The notes: generated by a model from the letters alone, not told the origin. Numbered from the stretch's first letter, positions 1 through 9,120 are shown. The stretch is 64,000 nt of DNA from CAVRXT01 sp049644285 (GCA_049644285.1 JBARRP010000097.1:1-64000); one strand, 5' to 3'. Numbers and translations: made by a program.

Positions 1-267
1 CTGGAGATGGCAAAGCACAAGACCTTTACCGTGGCCACGGATGTGAAAGTCTATTTCTGTGATCCGCAAAGCCCTTGGCAGCGTGGCTCGAACGAAAACA
101 CTAATGGGCTATTACGACAATACTTCCCGAAGAAAACAGACCTGTCCGGCCACACCCAGTCGGATCTGGACAAAGTGGCACTGCGCTTAAATCAACGCCC
201 GAGAAAAACCTTAGGCTTTCAGACTCCTGCGAGTAGACTTCGAGCAACTGTTGCGTCGACCCATTGA
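1..267 (+). mobile_element. IS30-family transposase, C-terminal fragment (cut by window edge)
   Basis: The frame is open from base 1 and ends at a TGA at 265-267, so the 5' part lies outside the window. The visible ~88 residues carry the end of the integrase core seen in IS30-type DDE transposases: a PWQRGSNENTNGLLRQYFPK block that contains the catalytic Glu, followed by the LNQRPRKTLGFQTP tail. Transposases of this family cut and paste or copy the element through its terminal repeats. The end of the element should lie shortly after the stop codon, but I cannot define the inverted repeat without the left end. Whether the element is intact cannot be judged here. Confidence 0.85.
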
Positions 268-388
268 GACCACCACGCTAATCGGAAACTGACCCACTAC
301 CGGGAATCGGGCAACAGGCGAGTTCAACTGTGGTGATTTCTTCGGGCACCATCAAGATCGGGAGCGGGACGCTCCGGGCTCTCACGCT
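268..388. other. Junction between IS30 end and permease gene
   Basis: This short non-coding stretch should contain the right end of the IS30 element and the region downstream of the permease gene. The segment around 280-297 (reading cggaaactgacccactacc) resembles IS-end sequence in style, but no repeat partner is visible in this window. No terminator with a T-run is seen for the permease. Confidence 0.35.
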
Positions 389-1690
389 TCATTGCTCGTG
401 CGCGCGACGGCGGGGCAGGAGGAGGTAGGCGACCGGGCCGAGCAGAAGGGCAACAGGCCCCCAGCGCAGCGCGAAGCGGTCACTTCCCAGCAGCGCCACG
501 CCGCTCATCAGCAGCGGCGCCCCAACAACGTACAGCAATCCCAGGCGGCCTCCGGGAATGCGAAAGGACCGGGGAAGGTCCGGGCGCTTGCGCCGGAGCC
601 GCCAGGCCGCGAGAAACGTGAGCACGGAGGTGGCAATCCGGAGCCAGATGTACACAGTGATAAGCCGGGTGAGGGTTTGAACGGCAAACAGGCCATACAC
701 GATGGCGGAAGCAGAAATGGCCAGCCAGGGAGTTCCGAAGCGTGCGTGCAGCCGCGTGAGCGCGGCGGGGAGGTAGCCGTCCTCGGCCATAGCAAAGGGC
801 ATACGCGTGCTGGTAAGCATAGTGCTGTTCAAGATCGCCAGGCTGGTGATCATGGCCGCGAGCGCCATCCAGCTTCCCAGCCACGCGCCGCCGATGGCGC
901 GGGCGGCATCCGCAAAATAGCTCGTTTTCCATTCCTGCCAGTTGCCCAGCGACGCCAGCGAACAGAACGTGGGAAGGAAATAGGTGGCCATCGAAAGCGG
1001 CACGACCAGGGCCAGCGCGCGTGGATAACTCCGCTGCGGATTCTCCACTTCTTCGGCGACGCTGGAGACTTGTTCGTAACCGGAATAGGCCCACAGTCCC
1101 AAGGCCAAGCCCACTCCAAAAACTTCAAAAAGGGGGCGATGAGGAGGGACGAGCGGAGAAAAAGGGTTATGCCGCCACTTGGAAACGGACACTGCGCACA
1201 ACACGACCACCGGAATCAAAACGAAGACTTCCATCACGGTGGCAAGCTTTCCCACCAATTGAATGCCGCGGATATTCACGGCGGCAACTACGCCAATCAC
1301 TGTGACAGAAACAACGTAGTGCACTGCGCCGGTGATTCCCGGAAAATAAAAGCGTAGATAGTCGGTAAAGAGCACAGCGTACGCGCTGCAGAGCACAAAC
1401 CCCGCGCTCCAGTTCCACCAGCCGGCCAGAAATCCCCAGAAATCTCCGAACGCGGCACGCACCCAGCGGTAAAAGCCACCTTCGACCGGCATTGCCGTAG
1501 TGAGCTCGGCAGCCACCAGCGACATCGGAATGCACCAGAAGAAGGGCAAGATCAAATGGTAGAGGAGCGCCATGCCCGGGCCGGCGGCGGAAACCTCGGC
1601 CTCGAGACCAAACGGGCCGCCCGTCGTGTAGGAATACATGACGAAGACGAGATAGAAGAAGGTCGCCTTCGCGGCGGGCGGCCGAGTCAT
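389..1690 (-). CDS. APC-superfamily amino acid/polyamine permease, PUT/LAT-like
   Basis: A 433-residue, highly hydrophobic protein with about 12 predicted membrane spans. The first span carries the TTGGPFGLE motif and is followed by LPFFWCIPMSLVAAELTTAMP and GGFYRWVRAAFG. This arrangement resembles the polyamine/amino-acid H+ symporters of the PUT/LAT group more than the basic bacterial amino acid antiporters. The family imports amino acids or polyamines across the inner membrane using the proton gradient. The ATG at 1688-1690 is the only early start. It stands alone on the minus strand between the IS tail and a long non-coding gap. The polyamine locus at 8.2-11 kb makes polyamine uptake an attractive but unproven substrate guess. 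Confidence 0.8.
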   Translation of the reverse strand: MTRPPAAKATFFYLVFVMYSYTTGGPFGLEAEVSAAGPGMALLYHLILPFFWCIPMSLVAAELTTAMPVEGGFYRWVRAAFGDFWGFLAGWWNWSAGFVLCSAYAVLFTDYLRFYFPGITGAVHYVVSVTVIGVVAAVNIRGIQLVGKLATVMEVFVLIPVVVLCAVSVSKWRHNPFSPLVPPHRPLFEVFGVGLALGLWAYSGYEQVSSVAEEVENPQRSYPRALALVVPLSMATYFLPTFCSLASLGNWQEWKTSYFADAARAIGGAWLGSWMALAAMITSLAILNSTMLTSTRMPFAMAEDGYLPAALTRLHARFGTPWLAISASAIVYGLFAVQTLTRLITVYIWLRIATSVLTFLAAWRLRRKRPDLPRSFRIPGGRLGLLYVVGAPLLMSGVALLGSDRFALRWGPVALLLGPVAYLLLPRRRAHEQ

Positions 1691-2179
1691 CCGTCGATCG
1701 TCCTAGCCGGGATGCGCCTGCGTTTGATTGCTTCGCGTGCCCTTATCATCGCTGCAGGTGCTGCATGCCGCCTACAGCGGCGGCCATGGGAGAAAAGACG
1801 CTCCGGCGTTTGCGGGTGCGGACAACATCCAAGGGAGAAGCCGTCAAACGCCAGCAATGGGAACAATCCACGTCTTGATCCCTTGCTCTCCCAACAGGCG
1901 GCCAAAAACCCTTCGTAGGGACCCAGCTTCGTGCCAGAGGTTAATGCCATCGCTGGGCTGGATTATACAGTCTATGATGGAAGCAACGCAGTAGCTGTCC
2001 ATACTCCCTCCCTGATTCGAGTCCGTCAAATAGGTGTGCCGCCCACCTTTTGAGTCCTTGAAATGGTTACGTGTACGTTGGGACAGATCGACCGCTCGAA
2101 GCTAATTGCGCACCATAACGCCAGAGGGAGACGCCGATTGGGTCGGCGGGGACTGGAATTTACTCGGCGGACGTTCGGA
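1691..2179. other. Long non-coding stretch (~490 bases) between permease and tRNA-Phe
   Basis: No convincing intact gene lies here. The short open frames have no family resemblance, except that the minus-strand frame ending its upstream side at 1950 begins exactly like an acidobacterial Ser/Thr kinase (described separately). The remainder shows no strong hairpin or terminator. It may be decayed gene remnants. Confidence 0.5.
1912..1950 (-). pseudogene. Relic of the start of a Ser/Thr protein kinase gene
   Basis: The minus strand from the ATG at 1948-1950 reads MALTSGTKLGPYE, the near-invariant beginning of the large family of acidobacterial Pkn-type kinases, where it is normally followed by the glycine-rich loop of the kinase domain. 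Here the resemblance stops after 13 codons, and the frame continues into unrelated sequence ending at 1687. A TATAAT box lies at 1962-1967, 11 bases upstream of the ATG. I read this as the left-over promoter and start of a deleted or recombined kinase gene. A chance match of 13 residues is unlikely. Confidence 0.5.
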
Positions 2180-2254
2180 TGGTGCCGAGGGGCAGAATCG
2201 AACTGCCTACGCCGGCCTTTTCAGGGCCGCGCTCTACCGGTGAGCTACCTCGGC
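2180..2254 (-). tRNA. tRNA-Phe (anticodon GAA)
   Basis: The minus strand folds into a full cloverleaf. The acceptor stem GCCGAGG/CCTCGGC is perfect, the D stem is GCTC/GAGC and the anticodon stem is CGGCC/GGCCG. The loop CTGAAAA gives anticodon GAA, and the T arm is GGCAG-TTCGATT-CTGCC. The discriminator is A, and CCA is encoded (complement of 2180-2182). Length is 75 nt. Three further bases each side (GGT/ACC) happen to extend the acceptor pairing, but the CCA fixes the true ends. Confidence 0.95.
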
Positions 2255-2270
2255 ACCGGGTGAAACCAAG

Positions 2271-2276
2271 ATTCTA
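2271..2276 (-). promoter_or_regulatory. Probable -10 box of tRNA-Phe
   Basis: TAGAAT on the minus strand, five of six matches to the sigma-70 -10 consensus, lies 16 bases before the tRNA 5' end. The upstream stretch is T/C-rich, without a clear -35 hexamer. Confidence 0.4.
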
Positions 2277-2367
2277 CGGGGAAACAGAAAAACAGAAAAG
2301 AGGAAATCGAAAAGCGAAAATGTGAGATCGGCCGGTCCGGCAAAGTTGAAAGCCTGAAACCTGCCAA

Positions 2368-4686
2368 CTATTTCAGCGATTCGTCAAACTCACGCATCCA
2401 ATCCTTCTTTTTGAGGACTTCGCGGGGCTTCGAGCCATCGGCCGGCCCGACGATGCCGTCCTTCTCCATCAAGTCAATCAGGCGAGCGGCGCGGCCGTAT
2501 CCGATGCGCAGGCGGCGCTGCAGAGTGGAAGTAGAGGCGCGGCCCATCTCGCAAACGACGCGCACGGCGTCCTGGTAGAGATCATCGTCCACGTCCTCAC
2601 CAGGTTCTTCCGGCCCGCCGGCAGCGATCTCGCCTTTCGGTGGCTTGAGCAGCTCCTGGTTGTAAATCGCTTTGGCTTGCTCGCGCCAGAAATCGCACAC
2701 CGAGGTGATCTCTTGTTCGGTGACGAGCGGGCCGTGAATGCGATGGAGGCGCGAAGAGCCCGCGGGAAGAAAGAGCATGTCGCCATTGCCAAGCAGCGAC
2801 TCCGAACCGTTTGCATCGAGAATGGTGCGCGAATCCACTTTGCTGGCCACGCGGAAGGAAACGCGCGCCGGAAAATTCGCTTTGATCAGGCCGGTGATCA
2901 CATCCACTGAGGGGCGCTGGGTGGCCAGGATCAGGTGAATGCCGACGGCGCGCGCCATCTGGGCGAGCCGCGTGATGGATTCCTCGACGCCGTTCGTATC
3001 CACCATCATCAGGTCAGCCAGTTCGTCAATGATGATCACGAGATAGGGAAGCGGCTTGTGCTCCTGATCGTCCGATTCATCGAAGAGCGAGAGCGAATGA
3101 CCTTTTTCGAATGTGCGATTGTACTGGTCGATGTTGCGCACGCCCCGCTGCGCCAGGAGTTTCAGACGGCGCTCCATCTCCCGGGTGGCGTTGCGCAGGA
3201 CATTCGACGCCACTTTCGGATCGGTGACCACCGGAGTGAACAGGTGCGGGATGTCTTCGTAGAGGCCGAGCTCAAGCCGCTTCGGGTCCACCAGCACGAG
3301 TTTCAATTCATCGGGCGTGGTCTTATAGAGCATGGCCATGATCATGGAATTGATGAACACGCTCTTGCCCGTCCCGGTGGCGCCCGCGATCAGCAGATGG
3401 GGCATCTGGGCGAGATCCACCGCGCGAATCCGGCCAATCAGATCTTTGCCAAGTGGAACCGTCAGCTTCGACGTCGAGTGCACGAATTCGGGCGATTCGA
3501 TTACTTCGCGCAGGACGATGGTTTCACGCTGTGGATTCGGGACTTCGATTCCAACCGTCGATTTGCCAGGGATGCGTTCGATCAGAATGGATTCGGCGCG
3601 CAGGGCCAGACAGAGGTCATCGGCCAGACTGGTGATGCGGCTGTACTTGATTCCCGCTTCGGGCTTGAATTCATAGGTGGTGACCACCGGACCAGGATTG
3701 ATCTGCGTGATGTGACCCTTGACTTCGAATTCTTCACTCTTTTGCTCGATGGCCCGGGCGTAGCCTTTTAACTCCATTTCCTCCATCTTCTCGCCGGGCT
3801 CAGCCAGCCGCAGCAAGCTCGGAGACGGCAAGCGAAAACTCGTCTTGCCCTTCGCGATCTTGGGCTCGGGGCCGCTCTTTTTTGCCGGAATTGCGTCGTC
3901 CGGATCATGAAACTTTATCACGGCAGAAGCGCGACGCGGTTCGTTCTCGAGTTCGTTTTCTTCCTCGTCCTCGTTCACATCGGCTTCGAGTCCTGCGATG
4001 GATTGGAACGGGGCGGGAGGTCGGCCGGCAAACTTGATTTCCTCAACGCGTTTTCGCAGGCGCTCGGCTTCGCGCGCCTCACGGAACTTTTTCCAGCGCG
4101 CGAACAGTTTCCCGATCATTCCTTCGGAGGTCATCGGCCGGCCCAACCATGCAGCCGCCGCAGAGAAGGTGAAGGGAGTAGTCAGAAGAAGCGCCGCCAA
4201 AGCGCAAGCCAGCGCCACCAAGTTCGCTCCCACCGGATTCAAGGCCCCGAGCAAGGTCGAGGCGCCGAGAGTGCCCAGCAGGCCGCCCGCAGGCAAAGCA
4301 CCGCGAACTTCGGGGAAATGGAGCAACGTCATCTCGGCGGGAACCGAAAAAAGCATCAGCGCGAAGCCGATCAGCTTTGCCGTCAGGCCTTCGATCGGCC
4401 GGCTGCGGAACCACTTGAGCGCCGCCAGAATCATCGCGATCGGAAAGAGAAACGCAGCAAAGCCGCAGAATTGGAAAAAAAGGTCGGCGATGTGCGCCCC
4501 CACGGGACCAATCCAATTCCGAGTGGGGCTCGAGCCGAGCGGCGAAGCGGGTGCGGACACATTAAAGGACGCATCGTGCGGGGAATAGGACAGCAGACTG
4601 AGCGCGAGGAGGACCCCCAGAGTGATCCCCACGAAGCCGACAAGCTCGTTGATCCGTCTGTTTTCGGTTGGCGTCAGGATGCGCAC
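2368..4686 (-). CDS. ftsK: DNA translocase FtsK/SpoIIIE
   Basis: A 772-residue protein with the normal layout of the family. An N-terminal membrane domain (four or so spans within residues ~20-190) is followed by a charged linker. The FtsK motor carries Walker A GATGTGKS near residue 435 and Walker B VIIIDELADLM near residue 545. A C-terminal winged-helix gamma domain (about 705-770, RRLRIGYGRAARLIDLME) normally reads polar KOPS-type sequences. It pumps chromosome ends through the division septum and activates XerCD recombination. The start is a GTG at 4684-4686. uppP begins 53 bases upstream on the same strand. Confidence 0.95.
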   Translation of the reverse strand: MRILTPTENRRINELVGFVGITLGVLLALSLLSYSPHDASFNVSAPASPLGSSPTRNWIGPVGAHIADLFFQFCGFAAFLFPIAMILAALKWFRSRPIEGLTAKLIGFALMLFSVPAEMTLLHFPEVRGALPAGGLLGTLGASTLLGALNPVGANLVALACALAALLLTTPFTFSAAAAWLGRPMTSEGMIGKLFARWKKFREAREAERLRKRVEEIKFAGRPPAPFQSIAGLEADVNEDEEENELENEPRRASAVIKFHDPDDAIPAKKSGPEPKIAKGKTSFRLPSPSLLRLAEPGEKMEEMELKGYARAIEQKSEEFEVKGHITQINPGPVVTTYEFKPEAGIKYSRITSLADDLCLALRAESILIERIPGKSTVGIEVPNPQRETIVLREVIESPEFVHSTSKLTVPLGKDLIGRIRAVDLAQMPHLLIAGATGTGKSVFINSMIMAMLYKTTPDELKLVLVDPKRLELGLYEDIPHLFTPVVTDPKVASNVLRNATREMERRLKLLAQRGVRNIDQYNRTFEKGHSLSLFDESDDQEHKPLPYLVIIIDELADLMMVDTNGVEESITRLAQMARAVGIHLILATQRPSVDVITGLIKANFPARVSFRVASKVDSRTILDANGSESLLGNGDMLFLPAGSSRLHRIHGPLVTEQEITSVCDFWREQAKAIYNQELLKPPKGEIAAGGPEEPGEDVDDDLYQDAVRVVCEMGRASTSTLQRRLRIGYGRAARLIDLMEKDGIVGPADGSKPREVLKKKDWMREFDESLK

Positions 4687-4739
4687 ACAGCTCTCCTTGT
4701 CCGACGGGAAGCCCGAAGTCGAGATGGGTCGCGCGGGCG

Positions 4740-5585
4740 CTAGCGCGCAGAGCCCAACGGGAGGAACGCGAGTAACAGAATGACTATACCAAAGACGATT
4801 CGGTAGTAAACAAAGATCTTGAGCGTGCGTGTTTGCAAATACCGCAGGAAAAAAGCAATCACCGCATATCCGACCGCGGCGGAAACGGCCACGCTGATCA
4901 GCAAGGTCGAAAGGGGCAGATCCAGGGTTCCCGCATGGTGCTGGCGGATGAGCTTCGGGACTTCCAAGACGGCAGCGCCGGCGATGATCGGAGTCGATAG
5001 CAGAAACGAGAAGCGCGCGGCAGCCTCGCGGGTCATACCGCGAAAGAGACTCTCCGTGATCGTAATACCCGAACGCGAAACGCCGGGAAAGAGCGCGAAG
5101 GCCTGGGCGATGCCCACGCTCATAGCGTCACCAAAATTTGCCTGCTCGATCGGCCGCTGCTTCCGTCCGACTCTGTCGGCGTACCACATCAACAGCCCCA
5201 TCGCCATCATGGCTATCCCGATGGGGATTGGGTCCCGCAGGCTTTCCTCAATGCGTTTCTCGAAAAGGAAGCCAGCCGCGGCCCCCGGTATGGTCCCCGC
5301 AACGAGATACCAGAACAGACGCCGGTTGTGCCCGATCACATTGTCGGGTGCGTGGCGCGGATATTGAAATCCGACACCCGCGAGCGCCAATTCGATCCAA
5401 TCCTTCAGAAAATAGAGGAGCACGGCCACCAGCGTTCCGGCGTGCAGGGCGACGTCAAATGCCAGGCCTGGATCGGCCCACTTCAGAAAGTGTGGAACGA
5501 GAATCAAATGTGCCGAGCTGCTGACCGGAAGAAACTCGGTTAAACCCTGCACGATTGCGAGAATGATGGCATGGGCAAGGGACAT
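4740..5585 (-). CDS. uppP: Undecaprenyl-diphosphatase UppP (BacA)
   Basis: An integral membrane enzyme that removes one phosphate from undecaprenyl diphosphate, recycling the lipid carrier for peptidoglycan and O-antigen synthesis. The family signature is clear: AIVQGLTEFLPVSSSAHL near the N-terminus holds the catalytic Glu region, and FPGVSRSGITI lies near residue 165. Length (281 residues) and seven to eight hydrophobic spans are normal. It starts at an ATG (5583-5585), six bases after the upstream acetyltransferase gene, so the two are probably co-transcribed. uppS, which makes the carrier, is found at 52.8 kb. Confidence 0.95.
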   Translation of the reverse strand: MSLAHAIILAIVQGLTEFLPVSSSAHLILVPHFLKWADPGLAFDVALHAGTLVAVLLYFLKDWIELALAGVGFQYPRHAPDNVIGHNRRLFWYLVAGTIPGAAAGFLFEKRIEESLRDPIPIGIAMMAMGLLMWYADRVGRKQRPIEQANFGDAMSVGIAQAFALFPGVSRSGITITESLFRGMTREAAARFSFLLSTPIIAGAAVLEVPKLIRQHHAGTLDLPLSTLLISVAVSAAVGYAVIAFFLRYLQTRTLKIFVYYRIVFGIVILLLAFLPLGSAR

Positions 5586-5591
5586 CGAAGA

Positions 5592-6065
5592 TCAGCTCTC
5601 CTTATCTTCGTGAACAGACGAACGCAAGGATTTTGACATGGCGAAAGCGTCGAGCCCGTTGGGATAATAGTTCTTGAGGACGCCGCGCGTACGATACCCA
5701 TGCTTTTGCCAAAAAGAAATGGCGGGCTGGTTGTTGGTTGCCGTTTCCAGCACTACGCGAGTGATACCAGAAGCTGCGAGCCGTTTCTCGGCGGCTGAGA
5801 GAAGAGCCGAGCCAACTCCGGTGCGGCGGTGGGGAGCCAACACGTCGATGGTGATGACGTGGCCGCAGTCTCTTTCGTGCGCGCTCAGGACGAAGCCGAG
5901 AGGTGCATCCCCCGACTCGGCCACGAGGCAATCAGCGCCGGGCAAACGCATGTATTGGGTGAGGTCCCATTTTGAATACGCGACCGCCGGGTCATAGCAG
6001 GCCTGGTCGATGGCATAGAGCGTGTCGAAATCCTCGGGACGGTAGGGGCGCAGGGTAAGCCGCAC
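5592..6065 (-). CDS. GNAT-family N-acetyltransferase, RimI-like
   Basis: A 157-residue protein covering one complete GNAT fold. Motif A reads VLAPHRRTGVGSALL (the acetyl-CoA loop) and motif B reads ISFWQKHGYRTRGVLKNYY, ending in the aromatic pattern common in RimI-type alanine acetyltransferases. The family moves acetyl from acetyl-CoA to protein N-termini or small amines; the substrate here is not predictable. The start is GTG at 6063-6065, 8 bases after the RNase J stop. That places its ribosome binding site in the end of rnj and implies a joint transcript. Confidence 0.8.
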   Translation of the reverse strand: MRLTLRPYRPEDFDTLYAIDQACYDPAVAYSKWDLTQYMRLPGADCLVAESGDAPLGFVLSAHERDCGHVITIDVLAPHRRTGVGSALLSAAEKRLAASGITRVVLETATNNQPAISFWQKHGYRTRGVLKNYYPNGLDAFAMSKSLRSSVHEDKES

Positions 6066-6073
6066 GGGAACGC

Positions 6074-7741
6074 TTAGACTTCCAAAATCACGGGCAGAAT
6101 CAGGGGCCGCTTGGAGGTTTGCTTATTCAGGAAGCGCTTCAGGTCGACGCGGATTTTCTCCTTCATCACGCTCCAGTCCGATTTCTCTTCGGGATTGGAT
6201 TGCTCGAGGGTGCGGAGAATTACTTCGCGGGCCTTGGTCAGCAGTTCGTGGCCGTCTTCCGAAGCCAGGAATCCGCGCGTAACAATTTCGGGTGACGATT
6301 CGATCCGCCCGGTGTGTTTATCGATGGCGATGATGGGGACCACGACGCCGTCTTCCGCAAGGTGGCGGCGATCGCGGATGACCACCTCTTCGATCTCTTC
6401 GAGTGAGCCGGAATCCACGAAGACGCGCCCCGCCTGCACCGGCTCCCGCCGGAACGCCCCTTCAGCAGTGAATTCGATGGGCTGGCCGCTCTCGAGCAGG
6501 AAGATTTCGCCGGAAACCGCACCGACCTGCTGAGCCAGCGCCGCGTGGCGGAAGAGTTGGCGGTATTCGCCGTGCAGCGGAATGAAATAGCGCGGGCGGA
6601 CAAGCTGCAGGAGAATTTTCATTTCTTCCTGGCTGGCGTGACCGGAGACGTGAATCGGAGCCGAGCGCCCCCCTTCGTAATAAACGAGAACGCGGCGGCG
6701 GAAGAGGTGATCGATCATGCGGAAGATCGCTTTCTCGTTTCCGGGGATGATTCGCGCCGAAAGAATCACCGTGTCGTTTTCTTCGATGCTGAGGAAGCGG
6801 TGGTTGTCGACGGCGAGGCGCGAGAGCGCTGACATCGGTTCGGCCTGGCTTCCGCTCACCAACACTACAATCTTCTTCGAATCAAACGTGCGCACATCCT
6901 GCGGACGAACCACGCTGCCATCCGGAATCCGCAGCCGTCCGAGGCCGTGAGCGATTTCCACGTTGTCCACCATGCTGCGGCCCACAAATCCAATCTTGCG
7001 CCCGGTGAGCAGAGCGATATCGATGACCTGCTGGATGCGATGAATCGAGCTGGCGAAGCAAGAGACGACCACCTTTAGCGGAGCTGCCCGGAACAACTCC
7101 TCTAAACGCACCCAGACAGCTCGTTCGGAAGGCGTGTAGCCCGGACGTTCGACATTCGTGCTGTCGCTGAAGAGCGCCAGGACCCCTTGCTCGCCGTAGC
7201 GCGCGAAGGCGTGCAGGTCGAAGGGTTTCATGTCCACCGGCGTTGGATCCATCTTGAAATCGCCGGTGTGGATGACGACGCCGAGCGGCGTTCGAATGGC
7301 GAGCGCGACGCAGTCAATCGTGCTGTGGGTGACATGCAGGAATTCGATCTGGAAAGGACCGACCGAAACGTTTTCCCCCGCATGCACTTCGCGGAGATCG
7401 GAGTCTTCGAGGAGACCGTGCTCTTCGAGTTTCTTTCGCACCAACGCGAGGGTGAAACGCGTGCCGTACACCGGCACGTTGAGGTCGCCCAGGATGTAGG
7501 GAATGGCGCCGATATGATCTTCGTGCGCGTGAGTCAGGATAATCGCGCGCACCATGCGGCGGTTCTGCTTGAGATAAGTGATGTCCGGGATGACGATGTC
7601 GACGCCCAGAAGCTCAGCTTCGGGAAACATCAGGCCCGCGTCAATGACGACGATCTCGTCGCCATAGCGGAGGACCATCATGTTCATTCCGAACTCGCCG
7701 AGGCCGCCGAGCGGGATGGCCCACAGGGAAGGTTTATTCAA
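6074..7741 (-). CDS. rnj: Ribonuclease J
   Basis: A 555-residue metallo-beta-lactamase/beta-CASP nuclease. The metal motif HAHEDHIGAIPYI is near residue 75, the beta-CASP region contains the SGSQAEP segment, and the motif HVSGHASQEE follows near residue 370. A C-terminal oligomerisation domain runs to the end. RNase J degrades and matures mRNA and rRNA by endonuclease and 5'-3' exonuclease action in organisms using this route. The start is TTG (7739-7741). The N-terminal WAIPLGGLGEFGMN matches where family members begin, so no later start is better. Confidence 0.93.
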   Translation of the reverse strand: MNKPSLWAIPLGGLGEFGMNMMVLRYGDEIVVIDAGLMFPEAELLGVDIVIPDITYLKQNRRMVRAIILTHAHEDHIGAIPYILGDLNVPVYGTRFTLALVRKKLEEHGLLEDSDLREVHAGENVSVGPFQIEFLHVTHSTIDCVALAIRTPLGVVIHTGDFKMDPTPVDMKPFDLHAFARYGEQGVLALFSDSTNVERPGYTPSERAVWVRLEELFRAAPLKVVVSCFASSIHRIQQVIDIALLTGRKIGFVGRSMVDNVEIAHGLGRLRIPDGSVVRPQDVRTFDSKKIVVLVSGSQAEPMSALSRLAVDNHRFLSIEENDTVILSARIIPGNEKAIFRMIDHLFRRRVLVYYEGGRSAPIHVSGHASQEEMKILLQLVRPRYFIPLHGEYRQLFRHAALAQQVGAVSGEIFLLESGQPIEFTAEGAFRREPVQAGRVFVDSGSLEEIEEVVIRDRRHLAEDGVVVPIIAIDKHTGRIESSPEIVTRGFLASEDGHELLTKAREVILRTLEQSNPEEKSDWSVMKEKIRVDLKRFLNKQTSKRPLILPVILEV

Positions 7742-7898
7742 CAGAGTAGCTCAACCTTTCACTAAGGGCTCATCGTATCACACTGGGTTTATTTCGGCCT
7801 GCATGTGGGGAGCGGGCACAGGATGCGGTGCCCCTACGGACGAGAAGATCGAAGGGTTCGAAGACGATGCCACGCCGAGAGAGAATCCGGCGGGTCTG

Positions 7899-8213
7899 CT
7901 AGTCGTGGCCGGCGAAGAGGCGTGCGACGGCGACGAGCAACACGGCTCCGACGGTCGCGGCGGCGAGGCTGCCCCAGAATCCGAAGGTTGCAATCCCCAG
8001 ACGTGAGAAAATCCAGCCACCCACGACTGCGCCAACTAGACCTAAGATCACATCGGCCAGACAGCCGAAGCCTCGGCCGCGCGTAAGCTTTCCGGTCAGC
8101 CAGCCAGCAATCAAGCCGATGATGATCCAACCGATCAGACCACGCGACGACACTCCGAAGTAAACCACGTGTTCGCGCTGAAGACCCAACAAGAAGGCCG
8201 GAACCGCAGTCAT
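7899..8213 (-). CDS. GlsB/YeaQ/YmgE-family membrane protein
   Basis: A small (104-residue) hydrophobic protein with three predicted spans and the glycine-rich GWIIIGLIAGWLTGKL and ILGLVGAVVGGWI motifs of the transglycosylase-associated (GlsB/YeaQ) family. These are often stress induced, with no established biochemical role. I place the start at the ATG 8211-8213 because a strong GGGAGGG ribosome binding site directly precedes it; the GTG five codons upstream would lie inside that site. It follows speB by only 16 bases and may share its transcript. Confidence 0.8.
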   Translation of the reverse strand: MTAVPAFLLGLQREHVVYFGVSSRGLIGWIIIGLIAGWLTGKLTRGRGFGCLADVILGLVGAVVGGWIFSRLGIATFGFWGSLAAATVGAVLLVAVARLFAGHD

Positions 8214-8229
8214 CGTTCCCTCCCGCACT

Positions 8230-9120
8230 TCACTTGCCCTTGAAAATGTACCCCAGGGTCTTGTAGATCAACTTGGCCGCGAGGAAATCGGAGGCGTGAT
8301 CTCCCGGCTGCGGCAGGAGCTCGACCACGTCCATCGCGACGATTTTCTTTTGCGCAGCGACGGCCCGCACCAGCGCCAACACTTGATACCAGTCGAGACC
8401 GCCCGGTTCAGGCGTCCCGGTGGCCGGAACATAAGCTGGATCGAACCCGTCGAGATCAATCGTCAGATAAACGTGCTCGCTGAGATCCGCAGCAACTCGC
8501 GGAATCCAATTTTCATTCGCCGACCGAACGATGTCCCTGGCCCAGTAGATGTGAGTGCGCAGATGCGGGATCGCTTCCGCTTCTTCCACCGACAGCGAAC
8601 GGATGCCCACCTGCACGGCAGGGCAGACCTCGACGACGCGGCGCATCGCCGAGGCATGACTCGCCGGATTCCCCTGGTATGCCTCGCGGAGATCGGCGTG
8701 CGCGTCGATTTGCAGGACGGTGAGATCGGGAAATTTCCTGGCAGCGGCGGAGACCAGCGGCGGCGTCAGCGAGTGTTCTCCGCCCAGGATCACCGGGAGT
8801 TTTCGATCTTCGAGGAGCGCCAACTCGGTGGTATGCAGCTCGGCGAGAAGCTTTTCGAGTGTCCCCTCTTGCGTGTCAATCGCCGGCAGGGTCGCGATTC
8901 CGAATTTCTTGTAAGGCTCGAGGCGCAGTTCCTCGTCGTAAAGCTCCATATTGCGGCTCGCCGCAAGGATGGCCGCGGGGCCGTTGCGCGTCCCGGTCTC
9001 ATAGGTGGTGGTGCGTTCGAGTGGCACCGGGAAAATGACAGCGCGAGAGTGTTCGTAACCGGCATTTTCTTCGGGAAGACCGCCGAAATTCTCGGGCGGC
9101 ATCAGCGTGTACGTATTCAT
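8230..9120 (-). CDS. speB: Agmatinase
   Basis: A 296-residue ureohydrolase converting agmatine to putrescine and urea. The binuclear manganese motifs are all present: GGEHS (residues 113-117), DAHADLR (139-145), SHASAMR (154-160) and DLDGFDPA near 220. The length fits agmatinases and arginases; the pdaD gene 1.3 kb away, which makes agmatine, favours agmatinase. It is divergent from the deoxyhypusine-synthase-like gene with a shared 141-base upstream region, so the two may be co-regulated. Start at ATG 9118-9120. Confidence 0.9.
   Translation of the reverse strand: MNTYTLMPPENFGGLPEENAGYEHSRAVIFPVPLERTTTYETGTRNGPAAILAASRNMELYDEELRLEPYKKFGIATLPAIDTQEGTLEKLLAELHTTELALLEDRKLPVILGGEHSLTPPLVSAAARKFPDLTVLQIDAHADLREAYQGNPASHASAMRRVVEVCPAVQVGIRSLSVEEAEAIPHLRTHIYWARDIVRSANENWIPRVAADLSEHVYLTIDLDGFDPAYVPATGTPEPGGLDWYQVLALVRAVAAQKKIVAMDVVELLPQPGDHASDFLAAKLIYKTLGYIFKGK

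Noticed and set aside
2181..2257. Longer, 10-bp acceptor stem reading of the tRNA
   Set aside because: Standard cloverleaf spacing and an encoded CCA fix the gene at 2180-2254; the outer three pairs are incidental.
7746..7776. GTAGCTC sequence upstream of rnj resembling the REP-like family
   Set aside because: No complementary arm ending in GAG follows, so there is no hairpin; probably chance or too decayed.
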